This document shows, piece by piece, positions 42,223 to 52,225 of a DNA stretch of 64,000 nt. The DNA lies in the NCBI RefSeq assembly GCF_001051235.1, contig NZ_CBTJ020000042.1, positions 1-64,000 of the forward strand, read 5' to 3'. The notes below the pieces were generated by a model. The model saw only the letters and a list, made by a program, of their open reading frames with translations. It did no database searches and was not told where the DNA came from. Within the stretch, counting starts at the first letter, position 1. Every line of letters begins with the position of its first letter. The position numbers were made by a program, and so were the translations under genes. The stretch is from Candidatus Competibacter denitrificans Run_A_D11. Lineage in GTDB: Bacteria; Pseudomonadota; Gammaproteobacteria; Competibacterales; Competibacteraceae.

Positions 42223-45078
42223 TTGCCGCAGGCACACCGCGTTAAGACCGAACCACCCGCCATTCGGGCAGGTCTCACCCGTTTTTTGCAAGGGATTTTC
42301 CGGGAAATAAGTTTTTGGCTGGTCGCTGCCATCGCTTTGGCGATGACCGTCGCGCTGGCCACCTTTCATCCGGCTGACCCGGCGTGGACCCATACCGCGA
42401 ACGTCACTCGGATTCAGAATGCCGGTGGCGTAGCCGGGGCCTGGTTCGCCGATATTCTGCTCTATTTCTTCGGTTATCCCGCCTATTTGTTGCCGCTGGG
42501 TTTGTTGTGGGCTGGCTGGCGGCTGTTCAAGCGTGGCGCGTTGCTGGAACTGGATGCCGAGATCGTTTTTTTTCGAGTCTTGGGCTTCGCTGTGGCATTG
42601 ACCACCGCCGGCGGATTGGCCACGGTCCACTTGCACGCTACACCAGCCACCCTACCTGGCACCGATGCCTCTGCTGGCGGACTGGTGGGTGTTTACGTCA
42701 GCCGCTTTCTCATCGAAGCCTTCGGCTACGGTTGGGGTAACCTGTTGATGGTGGTTTTATTGTTAGCCGGCGTGACTCTCGCCACCAGTTTTTCCTGGCT
42801 CAAACTCCTGGATTGGGTCGGAGGCGTGGTATTAAGAGGCGGTGGGCTTTTCGGTGGCCCCCCCAAAAAACCGCCTAAACAGCCATCTCGCTCTATTCAT
42901 ACGCCGCCTGATGATCCTATTAAGCCATCGACTAAAACAGCCTCTTCGAAGCCAGATAACACGTCGATGGAGAAGCGAACTGCCGTAGTGGCTCATTGGA
43001 TGGGGCGTGGGTTAGGCGGTATGGCGAGCCTGGTGCGGGCAGGGGCGCGGGCAGGGTGGCGTGCCGGTCGCGCGGCATTCGAGCGCAAAAATACGGTAGA
43101 GCCGGATTCTGTCGCTGGGGATCAGCCCGGATTCACGCCCACGGCTGAACCGCCGTCTCCCGTTGCCCAAGAGATGCCCTCCAGCGGAATGAGCCGTCAC
43201 GGCGGCCGTATTGAACCCGTCTTACATCTGCCACATGAGCGTGAGGAGCGTGTTGCCGTCAAGTTGGAACCACGGACACCGGTGGCTGTTCCCGACTCAC
43301 CGAGAATGCCATTATCAGATTTGACCTTGCTCCCCAGTGCGGTTCCCCCACCGAAGGCGGTTACTCGATCCGTGCCTACCCTACCGCCACCATCGCGGAA
43401 TGCGGCCACGATGGCTCCTGCGGTGGAGGTGCCCTGGGTGGTGGCTGAGCGATTTTCCGAACCGGCTTCGAATGACCCGATCACGGTGGCGCCGGCCTTA
43501 ATACCGCAAGGAAACACCCTCTCTGCCGTGGCCACGCCACCCGTGGCCAGCATGGTGCGGCGGGTGGCTTTGCCGCAGCGTCCCCAAACAAATGCCTTGC
43601 CGTCCCTGGATTTATTGGATCGACCGGTCGAACGAACGTCGGATTATTCGTCGGCAACTCTGGAGGATATGTCGCGCCACGTTGAGGCGCTGCTCAAGAG
43701 CTTTGGGATCGTCGCCCGCGTAGTAGCGGTCGAGCCTGGCCCGGTCATTACTCGCTTTGAAGTCGATCCGGCACCGGGTGTGAAAGTCAGCCAGATCAGC
43801 AATCTTGCCAAGGATCTGGCACGCGGCCTGTCGGTGATCAGCGTGCGGGTGGTGGAAGTGATTCCCGGTAAGTCAGTGATCGGTCTTGAAATTCCTAACC
43901 GAAAGCGGCAAATGGTGTATCTGCGTGAAGTCCTGGAAGCGCCGATTTACACGCAGTCGGCCTCGCCGTTGACGCTCGCTCTGGGTATGGATATCGGTGG
44001 TAATCCGGTAGTGGCCAATCTGGGGAAAATGCCCCACCTGCTGGTGGCAGGGACCACTGGCTCCGGTAAGTCGGTCGCCATCAATGCCATGCTGCTCAGT
44101 TTGCTCTACAAGGCGTCACCCACTGAAGTCCGCTTGATTCTGGTGGACCCGAAGATGCTGGAATTATCGATGTATGAGGATATCCCGCATCTGTTAACGC
44201 CGGTAGTGACCGACATGAAGGAGGCTGCGAATGCGCTGCGCTGGTGTGTCGGCGAGATGGAGCGCCGTTATCGGCTGATGGCAGCGTTGAAAGTGCGCAA
44301 TATCGCAGGTTTTAACCGCAAAATCGAAGATGCGTTGGCAGAAGGGGAAACGCTACCTGACCCGTTCTGGAAACCGGACGGTGCCAGCGGTGGGGAGATT
44401 CCGGCGCTACAGCCGCTACCGTTCGTTGTGGTGGTCATCGACGAACTGGCCGACATGATGATGATTGTCGGCAAGAAGGTGGAGGAATTGATCGCGCGGC
44501 TGGCGCAGAAGGCCCGCGCGGCCGGTATTCACCTGATTTTGGCGACGCAACGACCCTCGGTGGACGTGATCACCGGCTTGATCAAAGCCAATATCCCGAC
44601 CCGGGTCGCGTTTCAGGTGTCCTCGAAAGTCGATTCGCGCACCATCTTGGATCAGATGGGCGCGGAACAATTGTTGGGTCACGGCGATATGCTGTATTTG
44701 CCGCCGGGTACTGGCTTGCCGCAGCGGGTCCATGGCGCTTTCGTGGATGATCACGAGGTCAATCAGGTCGTCGATTATTTGCGGCAAACCGGCACGCCGG
44801 ACTACATCGACGATGTGTTGGTCGAACCGCGTGAAGAGGATGAGGGTAGCGAGGAGGGTGAGACCGGCGGGCGTGGCGGTGAGAGCGATCCTTTGTATGA
44901 TGATGCGGTGCGGATCGTGACTGAATCGCGGCGCGCTTCCGTGTCGGGCGTGCAGCGCCGGCTACGGATCGGTTACAACCGGGCGGCGCGGTTGGTCGAA
45001 GAAATGGAAGTGGCCGGGGTTGTGGGTCCGCTGCAATCCAATGGCAGCCGCGAGGTTTTGGCACCTCCACCGCCGTAG
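42223..45078 (+). CDS. ftsK: DNA translocase FtsK
   Basis: 951 residues. TTG 42223 is the first possible start; TGA at 42217-42219 closes the frame upstream, and AGGA lies seven bases before it. Four or five membrane segments occupy about 30-200. A Pro/Ser/Thr-rich linker runs to about 460. The motor has Walker A GTTGSGKS at 610-617 and ends in a winged-helix gamma domain ([19 protein letters not shown]). FtsK couples chromosome dimer resolution to division. The linker is shorter than in E. coli (1329 aa). Confidence 0.95.
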   Translation: MPQAHRVKTEPPAIRAGLTRFLQGIFREISFWLVAAIALAMTVALATFHPADPAWTHTANVTRIQNAGGVAGAWFADILLYFFGYPAYLLPLGLLWAGWRLFKRGALLELDAEIVFFRVLGFAVALTTAGGLATVHLHATPATLPGTDASAGGLVGVYVSRFLIEAFGYGWGNLLMVVLLLAGVTLATSFSWLKLLDWVGGVVLRGGGLFGGPPKKPPKQPSRSIHTPPDDPIKPSTKTASSKPDNTSMEKRTAVVAHWMGRGLGGMASLVRAGARAGWRAGRAAFERKNTVEPDSVAGDQPGFTPTAEPPSPVAQEMPSSGMSRHGGRIEPVLHLPHEREERVAVKLEPRTPVAVPDSPRMPLSDLTLLPSAVPPPKAVTRSVPTLPPPSRNAATMAPAVEVPWVVAERFSEPASNDPITVAPALIPQGNTLSAVATPPVASMVRRVALPQRPQTNALPSLDLLDRPVERTSDYSSATLEDMSRHVEALLKSFGIVARVVAVEPGPVITRFEVDPAPGVKVSQISNLAKDLARGLSVISVRVVEVIPGKSVIGLEIPNRKRQMVYLREVLEAPIYTQSASPLTLALGMDIGGNPVVANLGKMPHLLVAGTTGSGKSVAINAMLLSLLYKASPTEVRLILVDPKMLELSMYEDIPHLLTPVVTDMKEAANALRWCVGEMERRYRLMAALKVRNIAGFNRKIEDALAEGETLPDPFWKPDGASGGEIPALQPLPFVVVVIDELADMMMIVGKKVEELIARLAQKARAAGIHLILATQRPSVDVITGLIKANIPTRVAFQVSSKVDSRTILDQMGAEQLLGHGDMLYLPPGTGLPQRVHGAFVDDHEVNQVVDYLRQTGTPDYIDDVLVEPREEDEGSEEGETGGRGGESDPLYDDAVRIVTESRRASVSGVQRRLRIGYNRAARLVEEMEVAGVVGPLQSNGSREVLAPPPP

Positions 45079-45141
45079 GTTGGGCGTGGGGGGTACTCTA
45101 TGTCCTCGCTAAGGAATTTTCGTTCGACTAAGCGCTTGTTT

Positions 45142-45969
45142 TTACAAGCCCGCCAAGTAACCGATAGCCAATGGCCGATAGTCCAGCGTATTGCCGGCCG
45201 GCGGTGTCACTGCGTAATAAAACGCCTTGGTGGTCTTGCTGGTGTTCCACGCCCACGCCACCGGTTTTCCGGTGACAACATCTTCGTAAAGTGTGATGAA
45301 TCCGGAACCAAGCCCCTGATCGGCGACCCAGTTGGTGCCATTCCACTCTTTGTCGTAGCGAGAGTCGGGGTTGGTATTCGAAAAGTAATTGCCGTGCGGG
45401 CTGTTGGTCGAATCATAAACCTTGACCAGGTAACGATTGACGGTAACCACATCAGGGATGGGATAAGGCGGGGCGATGTTAGCATCAGCCAAATCCATGC
45501 TTGCTAAAACCATCACATGCCCCGTGTTGCCACTGGTGGTATAGCTGGATGCGATCAAATCACCGGCTCTCATCTGAGAGACAGTCGCTCTGGATTTAAG
45601 CGCTAATTTGGATTGCGCATCGCTCACCCGGTTTCTGATCGCCGTAAACCACTCGTCCGCATAGGGTGAACTGCTACCCGTCAATGCAACCAAGACCTGA
45701 TCAGTCACAAATCCGGGATAGGTGTTTTTTAGCAGTAGATTGACGAATGAACTGCATTTGGTTTGCGCTTGCAAAGTCTGGGATGCGTCGTAAGCGAGCG
45801 TTGCAGGGGAATTGAACGCATTATTAGCAGCTTTAATCTGGCTGACGTAAGTTTGAGCCTGGGCAAGGTGATCAGGCCAAACGGCTGCACTGGCGTTGCC
45901 AGCGGTCACCAAAAGGCCAGCCAGTGAGATAGCAAACAACGGAGCAGCACGAAGTTTTTTTATCAACAT
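45142..45969 (-). CDS. Secreted NlpC/P60-like (papain-fold) protein candidate
   Basis: 275 residues from ATG 45969, with AAGGA eight bases upstream; ATG 45978 and a frame to 46050 are alternatives. A signal peptide ends NASAAVWP (about residue 29). QTKCSSFVNLLL with Cys72 and SQMRAGDLIA...GNTGHVMVLA with His151 have the spacing and flanks of NlpC/P60 cell-wall hydrolases, where Cys and His are catalytic and GD-L-I precedes the His. The third polar residue was not placed. The C-terminal 100 residues (TLYEDVVTGKPVAWAW) are unassigned. It is isolated between ftsK and regA, with an AT-rich upstream region and a 17-bp palindrome. A peptidase or amidase role is inference. Confidence 0.7.
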   Translation of the reverse strand: MLIKKLRAAPLFAISLAGLLVTAGNASAAVWPDHLAQAQTYVSQIKAANNAFNSPATLAYDASQTLQAQTKCSSFVNLLLKNTYPGFVTDQVLVALTGSSSPYADEWFTAIRNRVSDAQSKLALKSRATVSQMRAGDLIASSYTTSGNTGHVMVLASMDLADANIAPPYPIPDVVTVNRYLVKVYDSTNSPHGNYFSNTNPDSRYDKEWNGTNWVADQGLGSGFITLYEDVVTGKPVAWAWNTSKTTKAFYYAVTPPAGNTLDYRPLAIGYLAGL

Positions 45970-46095
45970 TTCGGTCATCCTTAAGAAATTTTTATGCCGG
46001 CCCCTAAGCGCAACCGATGGCGGTCTACCGGGATTGGTTGCCATACACAAAAACTAGTGGCACAGCGGAATTTTTGATTAAAAAAATTAACATTG

Positions 46096-46112
46096 ATGTA
46101 ATTATATTACAT
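46096..46112 (-). promoter_or_regulatory. Palindromic operator-like site upstream of the NlpC/P60-like gene
   Basis: ATGTAAT-TAT-ATTACAT is a perfect odd palindrome with 7-bp arms in the most AT-rich part of this intergenic region, about 130 bp before the start codon. It could equally be a core promoter region with fortuitous symmetry. Confidence 0.4.
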
Positions 46113-46244
46113 TATTGCCGATCTGCAATGTTTTTTTTGCCAAAGGAAGGCTCGACTTTAGTGGTAAAGCAAAATCCGCAGCAAAGCGATGAGGGAATAG
46201 ACGGAGGCGATGGTTTGGACTTGGACTTGGGCTTGGACTTGGGT

Positions 46245-46790
46245 TCAGGCTTTGACGGGCCGCTTGGCCAGCTTGCGTTGCAAGGTGCGGCGGTGCATAT
46301 CCAACTGGCGTGCGGTCGCGGAGATGTTGCCATCGTTATCGCGCAATACCCGCTGGATGTGTTCCCATTCCAGACGATTCACGCTTAACGGACGAGCGCT
46401 AACCGGTGCAGCGGGATCGCCCGCCGTCGCTGCAAACGCGGCCAGTACCTGATCGGTATCCGCTGGCTTGGCCAGATAGTTCACCGCGCCCAATTTGATC
46501 GCTTCCACCGCCGTGGCCAGGCTGGCATAGCCGGTTAGTACCACAATACGGATCGCAGCATTCAACGCCAAGAGTTCCGGGATCAAACGCAGTCCCGAAT
46601 CACCCGCCAGATTGAGATCGACCACAGCGTATTGCGGTGGGTCGATGCGGGCCTGGTGCAAGGCGGTATCGCTGCGATGCGCAACGATCACGGCGAAACC
46701 ACGCCGACCCAAGGCATTGCCCAGCACCTTACAGAAAGTTGGATCGTCGTCCACCAGCAGCAGGCGGGGCTGTGCAGCGGCGGCTATCAT
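46245..46790 (-). CDS. regA: RegA/PrrA/ActR-type response regulator
   Basis: 181 residues. The receiver has LLLVDDDPTF and phospho-Asp in YAVVDLNLAGDSGL. The C-terminal Fis-type helix-turn-helix (WEHIQRVLRDNDGNISATAR, then HRRTLQRKLAKRP) is nearly the RegA/PrrA signature. The family controls respiratory and redox genes. It overlaps regB by 4 bp. The box at 48100-48114 is a likely target. Confidence 0.92.
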   Translation of the reverse strand: MIAAAAQPRLLLVDDDPTFCKVLGNALGRRGFAVIVAHRSDTALHQARIDPPQYAVVDLNLAGDSGLRLIPELLALNAAIRIVVLTGYASLATAVEAIKLGAVNYLAKPADTDQVLAAFAATAGDPAAPVSARPLSVNRLEWEHIQRVLRDNDGNISATARQLDMHRRTLQRKLAKRPVKA

Positions 46791-48022
46791 GCCGCTGCCA
46801 GCCGGGCAGGGAGGTCGATACGGGTGCAGGTTCCACCCTGAGCATCGTGCGACAGCGTCACCTGCCCCCCCAGGCGCTCCAGCGTGGCATTGGCCAATAA
46901 CAAACCAATCCCCGCGCCGCCCTCCTTGGTGGAAAAAAAGCCCTTTCCCGGCGGATGCGGCATCTCGGCCGGTAAGCCCGGCCCACGGTCACGAATCTCG
47001 ATCACCACCCGCTGCGCGTCCCAGCGCCCCGCTAGATCAACGCCTTCAGGACAAGCGTCCGCCGCATTAGCGAGCAGACTGATCAGGGTTTGGCCGACGG
47101 TGTGCGGTGCAGCCACGGTCGGTGGCGGCAATGAACCCGCGCAGTGAACCCGCAGCGGCACCCAGGGCCGGAGCAATTGCCAACGGTTGCGGGTGCGCTC
47201 CAGCAGCGCGTCCAGTGGTTGCGCCGCCTCGCGGTCGGTGGCCAGGTCGGCGCTGCGCAACAAATCGCCGAGAATGGTTTTGCACACCTCAACCTGTTCG
47301 CGCAGCGTGTGCAAATCGTCACCCAGCACCGGGTCTTGACGATATTCATGCTCTAACTCTTTCGCCAGCACCGCAATCGTCGAAAGCGGCGTGCCCAACT
47401 CGTGCGCCGCGCCCGCTGCGAACATGCCCAGGGCCAATATCTGTTCATCGCGCAACGCCTTTTCACGCAGGCGCGCCACCTCCCGATCCCGTTGGCGCAG
47501 CGCTGCCGCCAGCCGCGCCACGAAACCGGCGACCAGCAGGGCGCTGATGACGAACACCAGCCACATCCCCCATAGGTGGGCGTGAAAGCCAGGGCCATGA
47601 CCGCTGAGCATTCCCGGCAGCGGCAAATAATCAACCATCAAGCCGGTATAGACCGAGACCGTGACAGCCGCCATCGCCCAAACGCACCGGATCGGTAACA
47701 GCGTGGCGGTAATCAGCAAGGGCAATAGCAGCAGCGAAATAAACGGGTTGCTGGCCCCACCGCTGAAATACAGTAGCCCGGCCAGCGCCAGCACGTCGAG
47801 CTGCAAATAGGCGAATAACTCCCACGGCCCGACCGGCTTCAACAGTCGGGTACGTGGATGCAAGGCGATGAACGCCAGCGCGATCACGCCTAAAAACAGT
47901 GCGATGAGCCACGGCGGCAATGGCAGCGGCGGCGTCAGCCCGAAATGCAGCCAGAGCAGCATAACGCCCGGCCCCAGCACCACCAGCAGGCGGAGCAACA
48001 ACAAACGGCGCAAGTCTTTCAT
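46787..48022 (-). CDS. regB: RegB/PrrB-type redox sensor histidine kinase
   Basis: 411 residues from ATG 48022, with GGAGA upstream; the frame extends to 48184 through the promoter region. Six membrane segments lie in the first 170 residues, and the quinone-site motif GGASNPF occupies 88-94. The phospho-acceptor His207 is in GAAHELGTPLSTIAV. Cys247 in EVCKTIL fits the redox-active Cys of RegB. The ATPase domain ends with GKGFFSTKEGGAGIGLLLA. It signals the quinone/redox state to RegA. Confidence 0.92.
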   Translation of the reverse strand: MKDLRRLLLLRLLVVLGPGVMLLWLHFGLTPPLPLPPWLIALFLGVIALAFIALHPRTRLLKPVGPWELFAYLQLDVLALAGLLYFSGGASNPFISLLLLPLLITATLLPIRCVWAMAAVTVSVYTGLMVDYLPLPGMLSGHGPGFHAHLWGMWLVFVISALLVAGFVARLAAALRQRDREVARLREKALRDEQILALGMFAAGAAHELGTPLSTIAVLAKELEHEYRQDPVLGDDLHTLREQVEVCKTILGDLLRSADLATDREAAQPLDALLERTRNRWQLLRPWVPLRVHCAGSLPPPTVAAPHTVGQTLISLLANAADACPEGVDLAGRWDAQRVVIEIRDRGPGLPAEMPHPPGKGFFSTKEGGAGIGLLLANATLERLGGQVTLSHDAQGGTCTRIDLPARLAAA

Positions 48023-48099
48023 CGGTCTCCGTCGATTTTCCAGCAAGCGGTAACGAGAGTGCTTGTATTGTAAAGATATTCCCCTGTCCTGTCGCAGGT

Positions 48100-48114
48100 G
48101 CGGCAATTTGTCGC
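48100..48114. promoter_or_regulatory. RegA/RegR-type binding box between regB and the TonB-receptor operon
   Basis: GCGGC-AATTT-GTCGC matches the GCGGC-N5-GTCGC form reported for RegA/RegR-family regulators (recalled consensus). It lies 78 bp upstream of the regB start and 59 bp upstream of the receptor start, a suitable place to control both. A partial second GTCGC precedes it at 48091. Confidence 0.65.
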
Positions 48115-48172
48115 ATTTAAGCGTACTAAGCCCCTTTCTACAATGGGCGAATTTTCGACAGGAACACCTGGA

Positions 48173-50290
48173 ATGAAACCTCACCGTCTGGCCTTGATCC
48201 TGACCGCTCTACCGCTGGCTGTCCATGCTGAAGAAACGCGCGTTGATGCTGAAGAAACGCGCTTGGATGAAATCTCCATTACCGCCACTCGTGAAGAGCG
48301 CGCCAGCGGCGAGGTGCCCCAGGCCATCGCTGTGGTGGGCAAGGCGGAGTTGGAAGACAAGAAGATGTTCAATGTCAAGGAAGCCTTGCAGGCCATTCCC
48401 GGCGTGTTTGTCGATAGCAAGAACGGGGGTTTTGATGCCCGGCTTATCATTCGCGGCGCCGGGCTGAAAGCGCCGTATGGCATCCGTGAAATCATGGTGT
48501 TGCGTGACGGTGTGCCGCTGACCGATCCCGACAGTTTCAGTCGTCTGGATTTCGTCGATACCCAGGACATCGAACGCATCGAAGTCGCCAAGGGGCCGGG
48601 CAATCTGTTCGCGGCAGGCAGTAGCGGCGGCGCCATCCAAATTTTCTCGAAATCGGTCTTCGATGATGCCGCCAACAATCTCAAGCTGGGCTTTGGCACG
48701 CAAGGCACCCAGAACTATCACCTGCGCTATGGGCTGACCGGCGAACGGCAGGCCGTGGCCCTGACTGCCACCTATCGCAACATGGATAACGATTGGCGGA
48801 TCTGGAATCAGTTCGACACCACCCAGATTTCCTTGAAGCATGGCCTGTTGCTGGACGGGGGCAGTCTGGAAAGCGAGCTGTCCTACGCCGAAGCCAATAT
48901 CCAGTTGCCCGGTGCGATGGACAAGACGCTGTATGAGCAGTTTGTTGACAAGGGCAAGCAAACCGACACCTCGGAAGCGTGGAAGCACTCCGGGCGTTAT
49001 TCCAAGGTGCTGTTTCTCAATAGTAAATATGAAGTTGAATCCGGCGATTTCACCTTCAAGCCCCGGCTCTATTACAACACCTGGTATCACTACCACCCGG
49101 TCACCGGCATTGTGAACGAAAGCGAGGAGTGGGTGTGGAATCTGGGCGCAGACCTGGAAGGCCAGTGGAAACACAGCGGCGGCACCCTGGTGGGCGGGCT
49201 GACCGCCCGTCAGGAAAGAACCCCGGACTCCCGCAAATACCAGTACGGTCAGGTAAAAACCACCACCAGCCGGGGGGCCTGTGTCGATTCGGCCACAGCG
49301 ACCGGGCGAATTCTCGCTACCTGTTCCGATGCCAAGGGTCGGCTTGCCGAAATCGACGATGCGACCAACCTGCTCACCGGCATTTACCTTCAGGAGTCAT
49401 GGCGTCCGGCGGAACGCTGGATTGTGGACATCGGCGTGCGCTACGACCTGATCAACTTCACCGACGACAACCAGCAGTTCTGGAAATACGACTATGCAGC
49501 CGGAAAATACATTAAGGGCGCAGGGCCGAGTCACTCTGAAAAAACCTATCGTCTGCCCGCGCCCAAGCTGGCAGTGAATTACAAGCTGACCGATACGCTG
49601 AATCTGTTTGGCATGATCGCCCAGGCCGGACAGGTGCCCTCGCAGAGCGAGTTTTCCAACAACCCAGCACTGGAGGCACCGATTTCACGCAATCACGAAA
49701 TCGGCCTGAAAGGGCGCAGCAAAGATTGGCGCTTTGACGCCAGCGTATATGTAAACAACGTCGAGAAGGAAATCGTCACCATCACGACCGGTGGCGTCAA
49801 CAACTTCGTCAATGCCGGGGAAACCGAGCGCAAGGGTTTGGAACTGGCGGGTAGCCTGAATCTGGCTGGAGGTTTCGAGCTGGGCGGCTACTACGGCTAT
49901 GCCGATTACACCTATGAGAGTTTCAGCGAGCCGGTGGGTGGCAAGAATCTGGATCGGGCCGGTAACACGGTGCCGTTCGTCCCGAAAAACCAATACGGCG
50001 TTTTCCTCGGCTGGGCGTCGCCCACCGGCTGGAAAGCGCGGCTGTCCTCCAACACCTGGGGCAGCTACTGGCTGGATAACGCCAACACCGAGAAATATGC
50101 AGGCTGGGATTGGGTGACCAATTTCTCCCTGAGTTATGAACAGAAAGGTCATTCGGTCACTTTGAATGCCGATAACCTGTTCGACCAGCATTACGCGATG
50201 GAGGTGAAAAAGGACACCATCGGCAAGGTCACTTACGCGGCGGCCGCACCGCGCACGCTCATGCTCACTTACCGCTACGATTTCCAGTGA
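48173..50290 (+). CDS. TonB-dependent outer-membrane receptor
   Basis: 705 residues from ATG 48173 with AGGAA upstream; the frame extends to 48098 across the RegA box. A signal peptide ends VHAEET. A short 18-bp duplication encodes AEETRVDAEETRLD ahead of the TonB box-like DEISITATR. The plug domain (VKEALQAIPGVFVDSKNGG, LRDGVPLTDPD) is followed by a barrel ending AAPRTLMLTYRYDF, with the terminal Phe-type residue required for outer-membrane assembly. Substrate is not evident. It heads a seven-gene operon containing its own ExbB-ExbD-TonB. Confidence 0.93.
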   Translation: MKPHRLALILTALPLAVHAEETRVDAEETRLDEISITATREERASGEVPQAIAVVGKAELEDKKMFNVKEALQAIPGVFVDSKNGGFDARLIIRGAGLKAPYGIREIMVLRDGVPLTDPDSFSRLDFVDTQDIERIEVAKGPGNLFAAGSSGGAIQIFSKSVFDDAANNLKLGFGTQGTQNYHLRYGLTGERQAVALTATYRNMDNDWRIWNQFDTTQISLKHGLLLDGGSLESELSYAEANIQLPGAMDKTLYEQFVDKGKQTDTSEAWKHSGRYSKVLFLNSKYEVESGDFTFKPRLYYNTWYHYHPVTGIVNESEEWVWNLGADLEGQWKHSGGTLVGGLTARQERTPDSRKYQYGQVKTTTSRGACVDSATATGRILATCSDAKGRLAEIDDATNLLTGIYLQESWRPAERWIVDIGVRYDLINFTDDNQQFWKYDYAAGKYIKGAGPSHSEKTYRLPAPKLAVNYKLTDTLNLFGMIAQAGQVPSQSEFSNNPALEAPISRNHEIGLKGRSKDWRFDASVYVNNVEKEIVTITTGGVNNFVNAGETERKGLELAGSLNLAGGFELGGYYGYADYTYESFSEPVGGKNLDRAGNTVPFVPKNQYGVFLGWASPTGWKARLSSNTWGSYWLDNANTEKYAGWDWVTNFSLSYEQKGHSVTLNADNLFDQHYAMEVKKDTIGKVTYAAAAPRTLMLTYRYDFQ

Positions 50291-50298
50291 GGTCGGCC

Positions 50299-51177
50299 AT
50301 GCGTGCGCTTACCGTCGTAGTGCTATGCGTCTGGAGCTTGAGCGTCGCGGCTGCCGAGAACGGCCACGGCGGGCACGGAGACTCTGCACCGGGAGGTTCT
50401 GCCTCAGCCGCTCCCGTCTGGACAGACCTGCCGCTGATTGAGATGGCACCGGGCCGCGACCGTGCCGCCGCCACCTTTCGCCTGCGCAATCTGAGCGTTG
50501 ACACCGTAAAAGCTTACGCTCCCGGCGATCGGGCACCGCTCCCCGAAGGTCTCCGCTTCAAAACCGACCGGTTGGAATGGGACATTACGGCGCAAGACGG
50601 GCGCTTCACCCTGCAATCCTCCGGCGTGGGCAATTACCACTGGCTGCAAGCGCGTCAGGAGAGCACGGATGGGGTGACTGTCGCCAGTACCGCGCATTTT
50701 TTCTCCAATCCTGGCCCGGCCCCGACCGACCTGCTGGATCGGCCTAAGAGCGAACTGGAAATCGTACCCGCGCCGCTGCCGCGTGAGCACAACCAGTACC
50801 GCGAAAATCAGAAGCGCTTTTTCATGCTGCGGTTTCAGGGTAAGCCGCTGGCTGGGACGACGCTGCGCTTTGTCAGTGATGCGGGCACTCGCGCCAGCTT
50901 CGTCAGCGATGCCGCTGGCCGCGTCCTGGTGAATTTTCCCGCTGATGTCAAGCCAGCGGAAGGCCAGGGCGGACACGGCCAGCCTGCCGCCAACCGCTTC
51001 GTTTTGGCGGTGGAGCATGAGGCCCAGGGCCGCCATTATCTGACCGCGTTTAACTACCGCTATGGCGCGAATGCCTATGCCCGCAGGAGCCTGCTCTGGG
51101 GCGGCGGTTTTCTGGCCTTGGGCGGTTTGCTCGGCCTACCTTTGATTATGCGCCGTAAGGAACCCACTCATGCCTGA
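50299..51177 (+). CDS. His-rich periplasmic protein with C-terminal membrane anchor (DUF4198-like)
   Basis: 292 residues from ATG 50299, with GAGG upstream; GTG 50287 is a poorer start. A signal peptide ends VAAAEN. The mature N-terminus is ENGHGGHGDSAPGG and a second HGG-type cluster (GQGGHGQP) occurs near residue 215, so metal binding is plausible. The C-terminus has one hydrophobic segment (LLWGGGFLALGGLLGLPLIM) and RRKE. The general look recalls DUF4198/NikM-like carboxypeptidase-fold domains of metal transport systems, but this is weak. It overlaps the next gene by 8 bp. Confidence 0.75.
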   Translation: MRALTVVVLCVWSLSVAAAENGHGGHGDSAPGGSASAAPVWTDLPLIEMAPGRDRAAATFRLRNLSVDTVKAYAPGDRAPLPEGLRFKTDRLEWDITAQDGRFTLQSSGVGNYHWLQARQESTDGVTVASTAHFFSNPGPAPTDLLDRPKSELEIVPAPLPREHNQYRENQKRFFMLRFQGKPLAGTTLRFVSDAGTRASFVSDAAGRVLVNFPADVKPAEGQGGHGQPAANRFVLAVEHEAQGRHYLTAFNYRYGANAYARRSLLWGGGFLALGGLLGLPLIMRRKEPTHA

Positions 51178-52225
51178 AGCTGCTCAATCTGCCGTTCTTA
51201 GCCTGAGCCGTCTGCGGCTGGGCGTCCAGTTACTCATGTTGGCGCTGACCGTGTGGGGCGGCGCGCTGGTTGGCCACTACGCCGCCGAGAAAATCTCCAA
51301 CGCCTTGCCCTCCTTGTCGTGCGCCTACGATCAGTCCAATGGCGCGTATTGCGTGCTGATTCCCCTGCAACACCAGATGCATCACCGGGTCGGCGAACTG
51401 ATCCAACAGACCGGGAAGTTCACCCTCAGCCTGCTGTTGCCGCTGGTTTTCACGGTGGCGGCGTTCTATGCCTTTTATTTCTTCATCGGCAAGGCGTTTT
51501 GCGGTTGGATTTGCCCGCTGGGCACAGTGCAGGAAGGACTCTATCGGCTGGGTCGGGTACTGCGTCGGCCTTTTCGCCATTTATCCGAACGTGCGGCACG
51601 ACGCCTGCGTCCCCTGAAATGGCTGGTGCTGCTGGTGTTGGTGCTGGGCTTGCCGTTGGCCGCCGGGCTGGGAGTGACTCCGCACGCCACCGGCGATGCC
51701 TTCTGTCAGGTTTGTCCCTCCCGTCTCGCCACCACACTGCTGACCGGTGATACCGAACAGGCCGCCATTCGCACCGGCGGGATTCTCGATTTCGCGTTTG
51801 GGGCGCTGGCCAATACCTTGTTTGGCTTTGTGCTGATTGCCAGTCTGGCTGTGCGCCAGCCGTTCTGCCGCATCTGTCCACTGCTGGCGATCAACGCCAC
51901 GTTTCAGCGCTTATCGCCGCTGCGGCTGGTCAAGCAAGCCCATGACCGATGCGAAAAGTGCGGTATCTGCACCAAAGCCTGCCCGATGGATATTCCCGAA
52001 ATCTGGCACGAGTCTGGCCAAAAAGCGTTTAACGAGGATTGCACTCTGTGCGGCCGTTGCGCCGAATTCTGCCCGGACGATGCGGTGATCCAAATCAAGT
52101 TTGGCCCCGCCCGCTTGTTTGGCGCATCACGCCCGTATTACAAGGCGCGGATTAAGCAGGAAAGCCCGCAAGGCGAACCGAAAATCGTGCGCTGGTTGCC
52201 GCCCAGGACCGGCGGCCATGGTTGA
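51170..52225 (+). CDS. Membrane polyferredoxin of the NapH/NosR/CcoG type
   Basis: 351 residues with about five membrane segments. Cytoplasm-side Cys motifs FCGWICPLG and FCQVCPS plus FCRICPLL mark the NapH/NosR-like core. Two 4Fe-4S clusters follow (CEKCGICTKACPMD and CTLCGRCAEFCPDD). Such proteins pass electrons from quinol across the membrane to a periplasmic partner, or assemble metallo-oxidases (CcoG). No napA, nosZ or cco genes are adjacent. Its place in a TonB operon suggests reduction of the imported metal or chelate. It overlaps both neighbours. Confidence 0.88.
   Translation: MPEAAQSAVLSLSRLRLGVQLLMLALTVWGGALVGHYAAEKISNALPSLSCAYDQSNGAYCVLIPLQHQMHHRVGELIQQTGKFTLSLLLPLVFTVAAFYAFYFFIGKAFCGWICPLGTVQEGLYRLGRVLRRPFRHLSERAARRLRPLKWLVLLVLVLGLPLAAGLGVTPHATGDAFCQVCPSRLATTLLTGDTEQAAIRTGGILDFAFGALANTLFGFVLIASLAVRQPFCRICPLLAINATFQRLSPLRLVKQAHDRCEKCGICTKACPMDIPEIWHESGQKAFNEDCTLCGRCAEFCPDDAVIQIKFGPARLFGASRPYYKARIKQESPQGEPKIVRWLPPRTGGHG

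Noticed and set aside
46203-46260. Repeated TTGGAC/TTGGGC hexamers downstream of regA
   Set aside because: Low-complexity run with imperfect units; no structure or coding frame supports a function.
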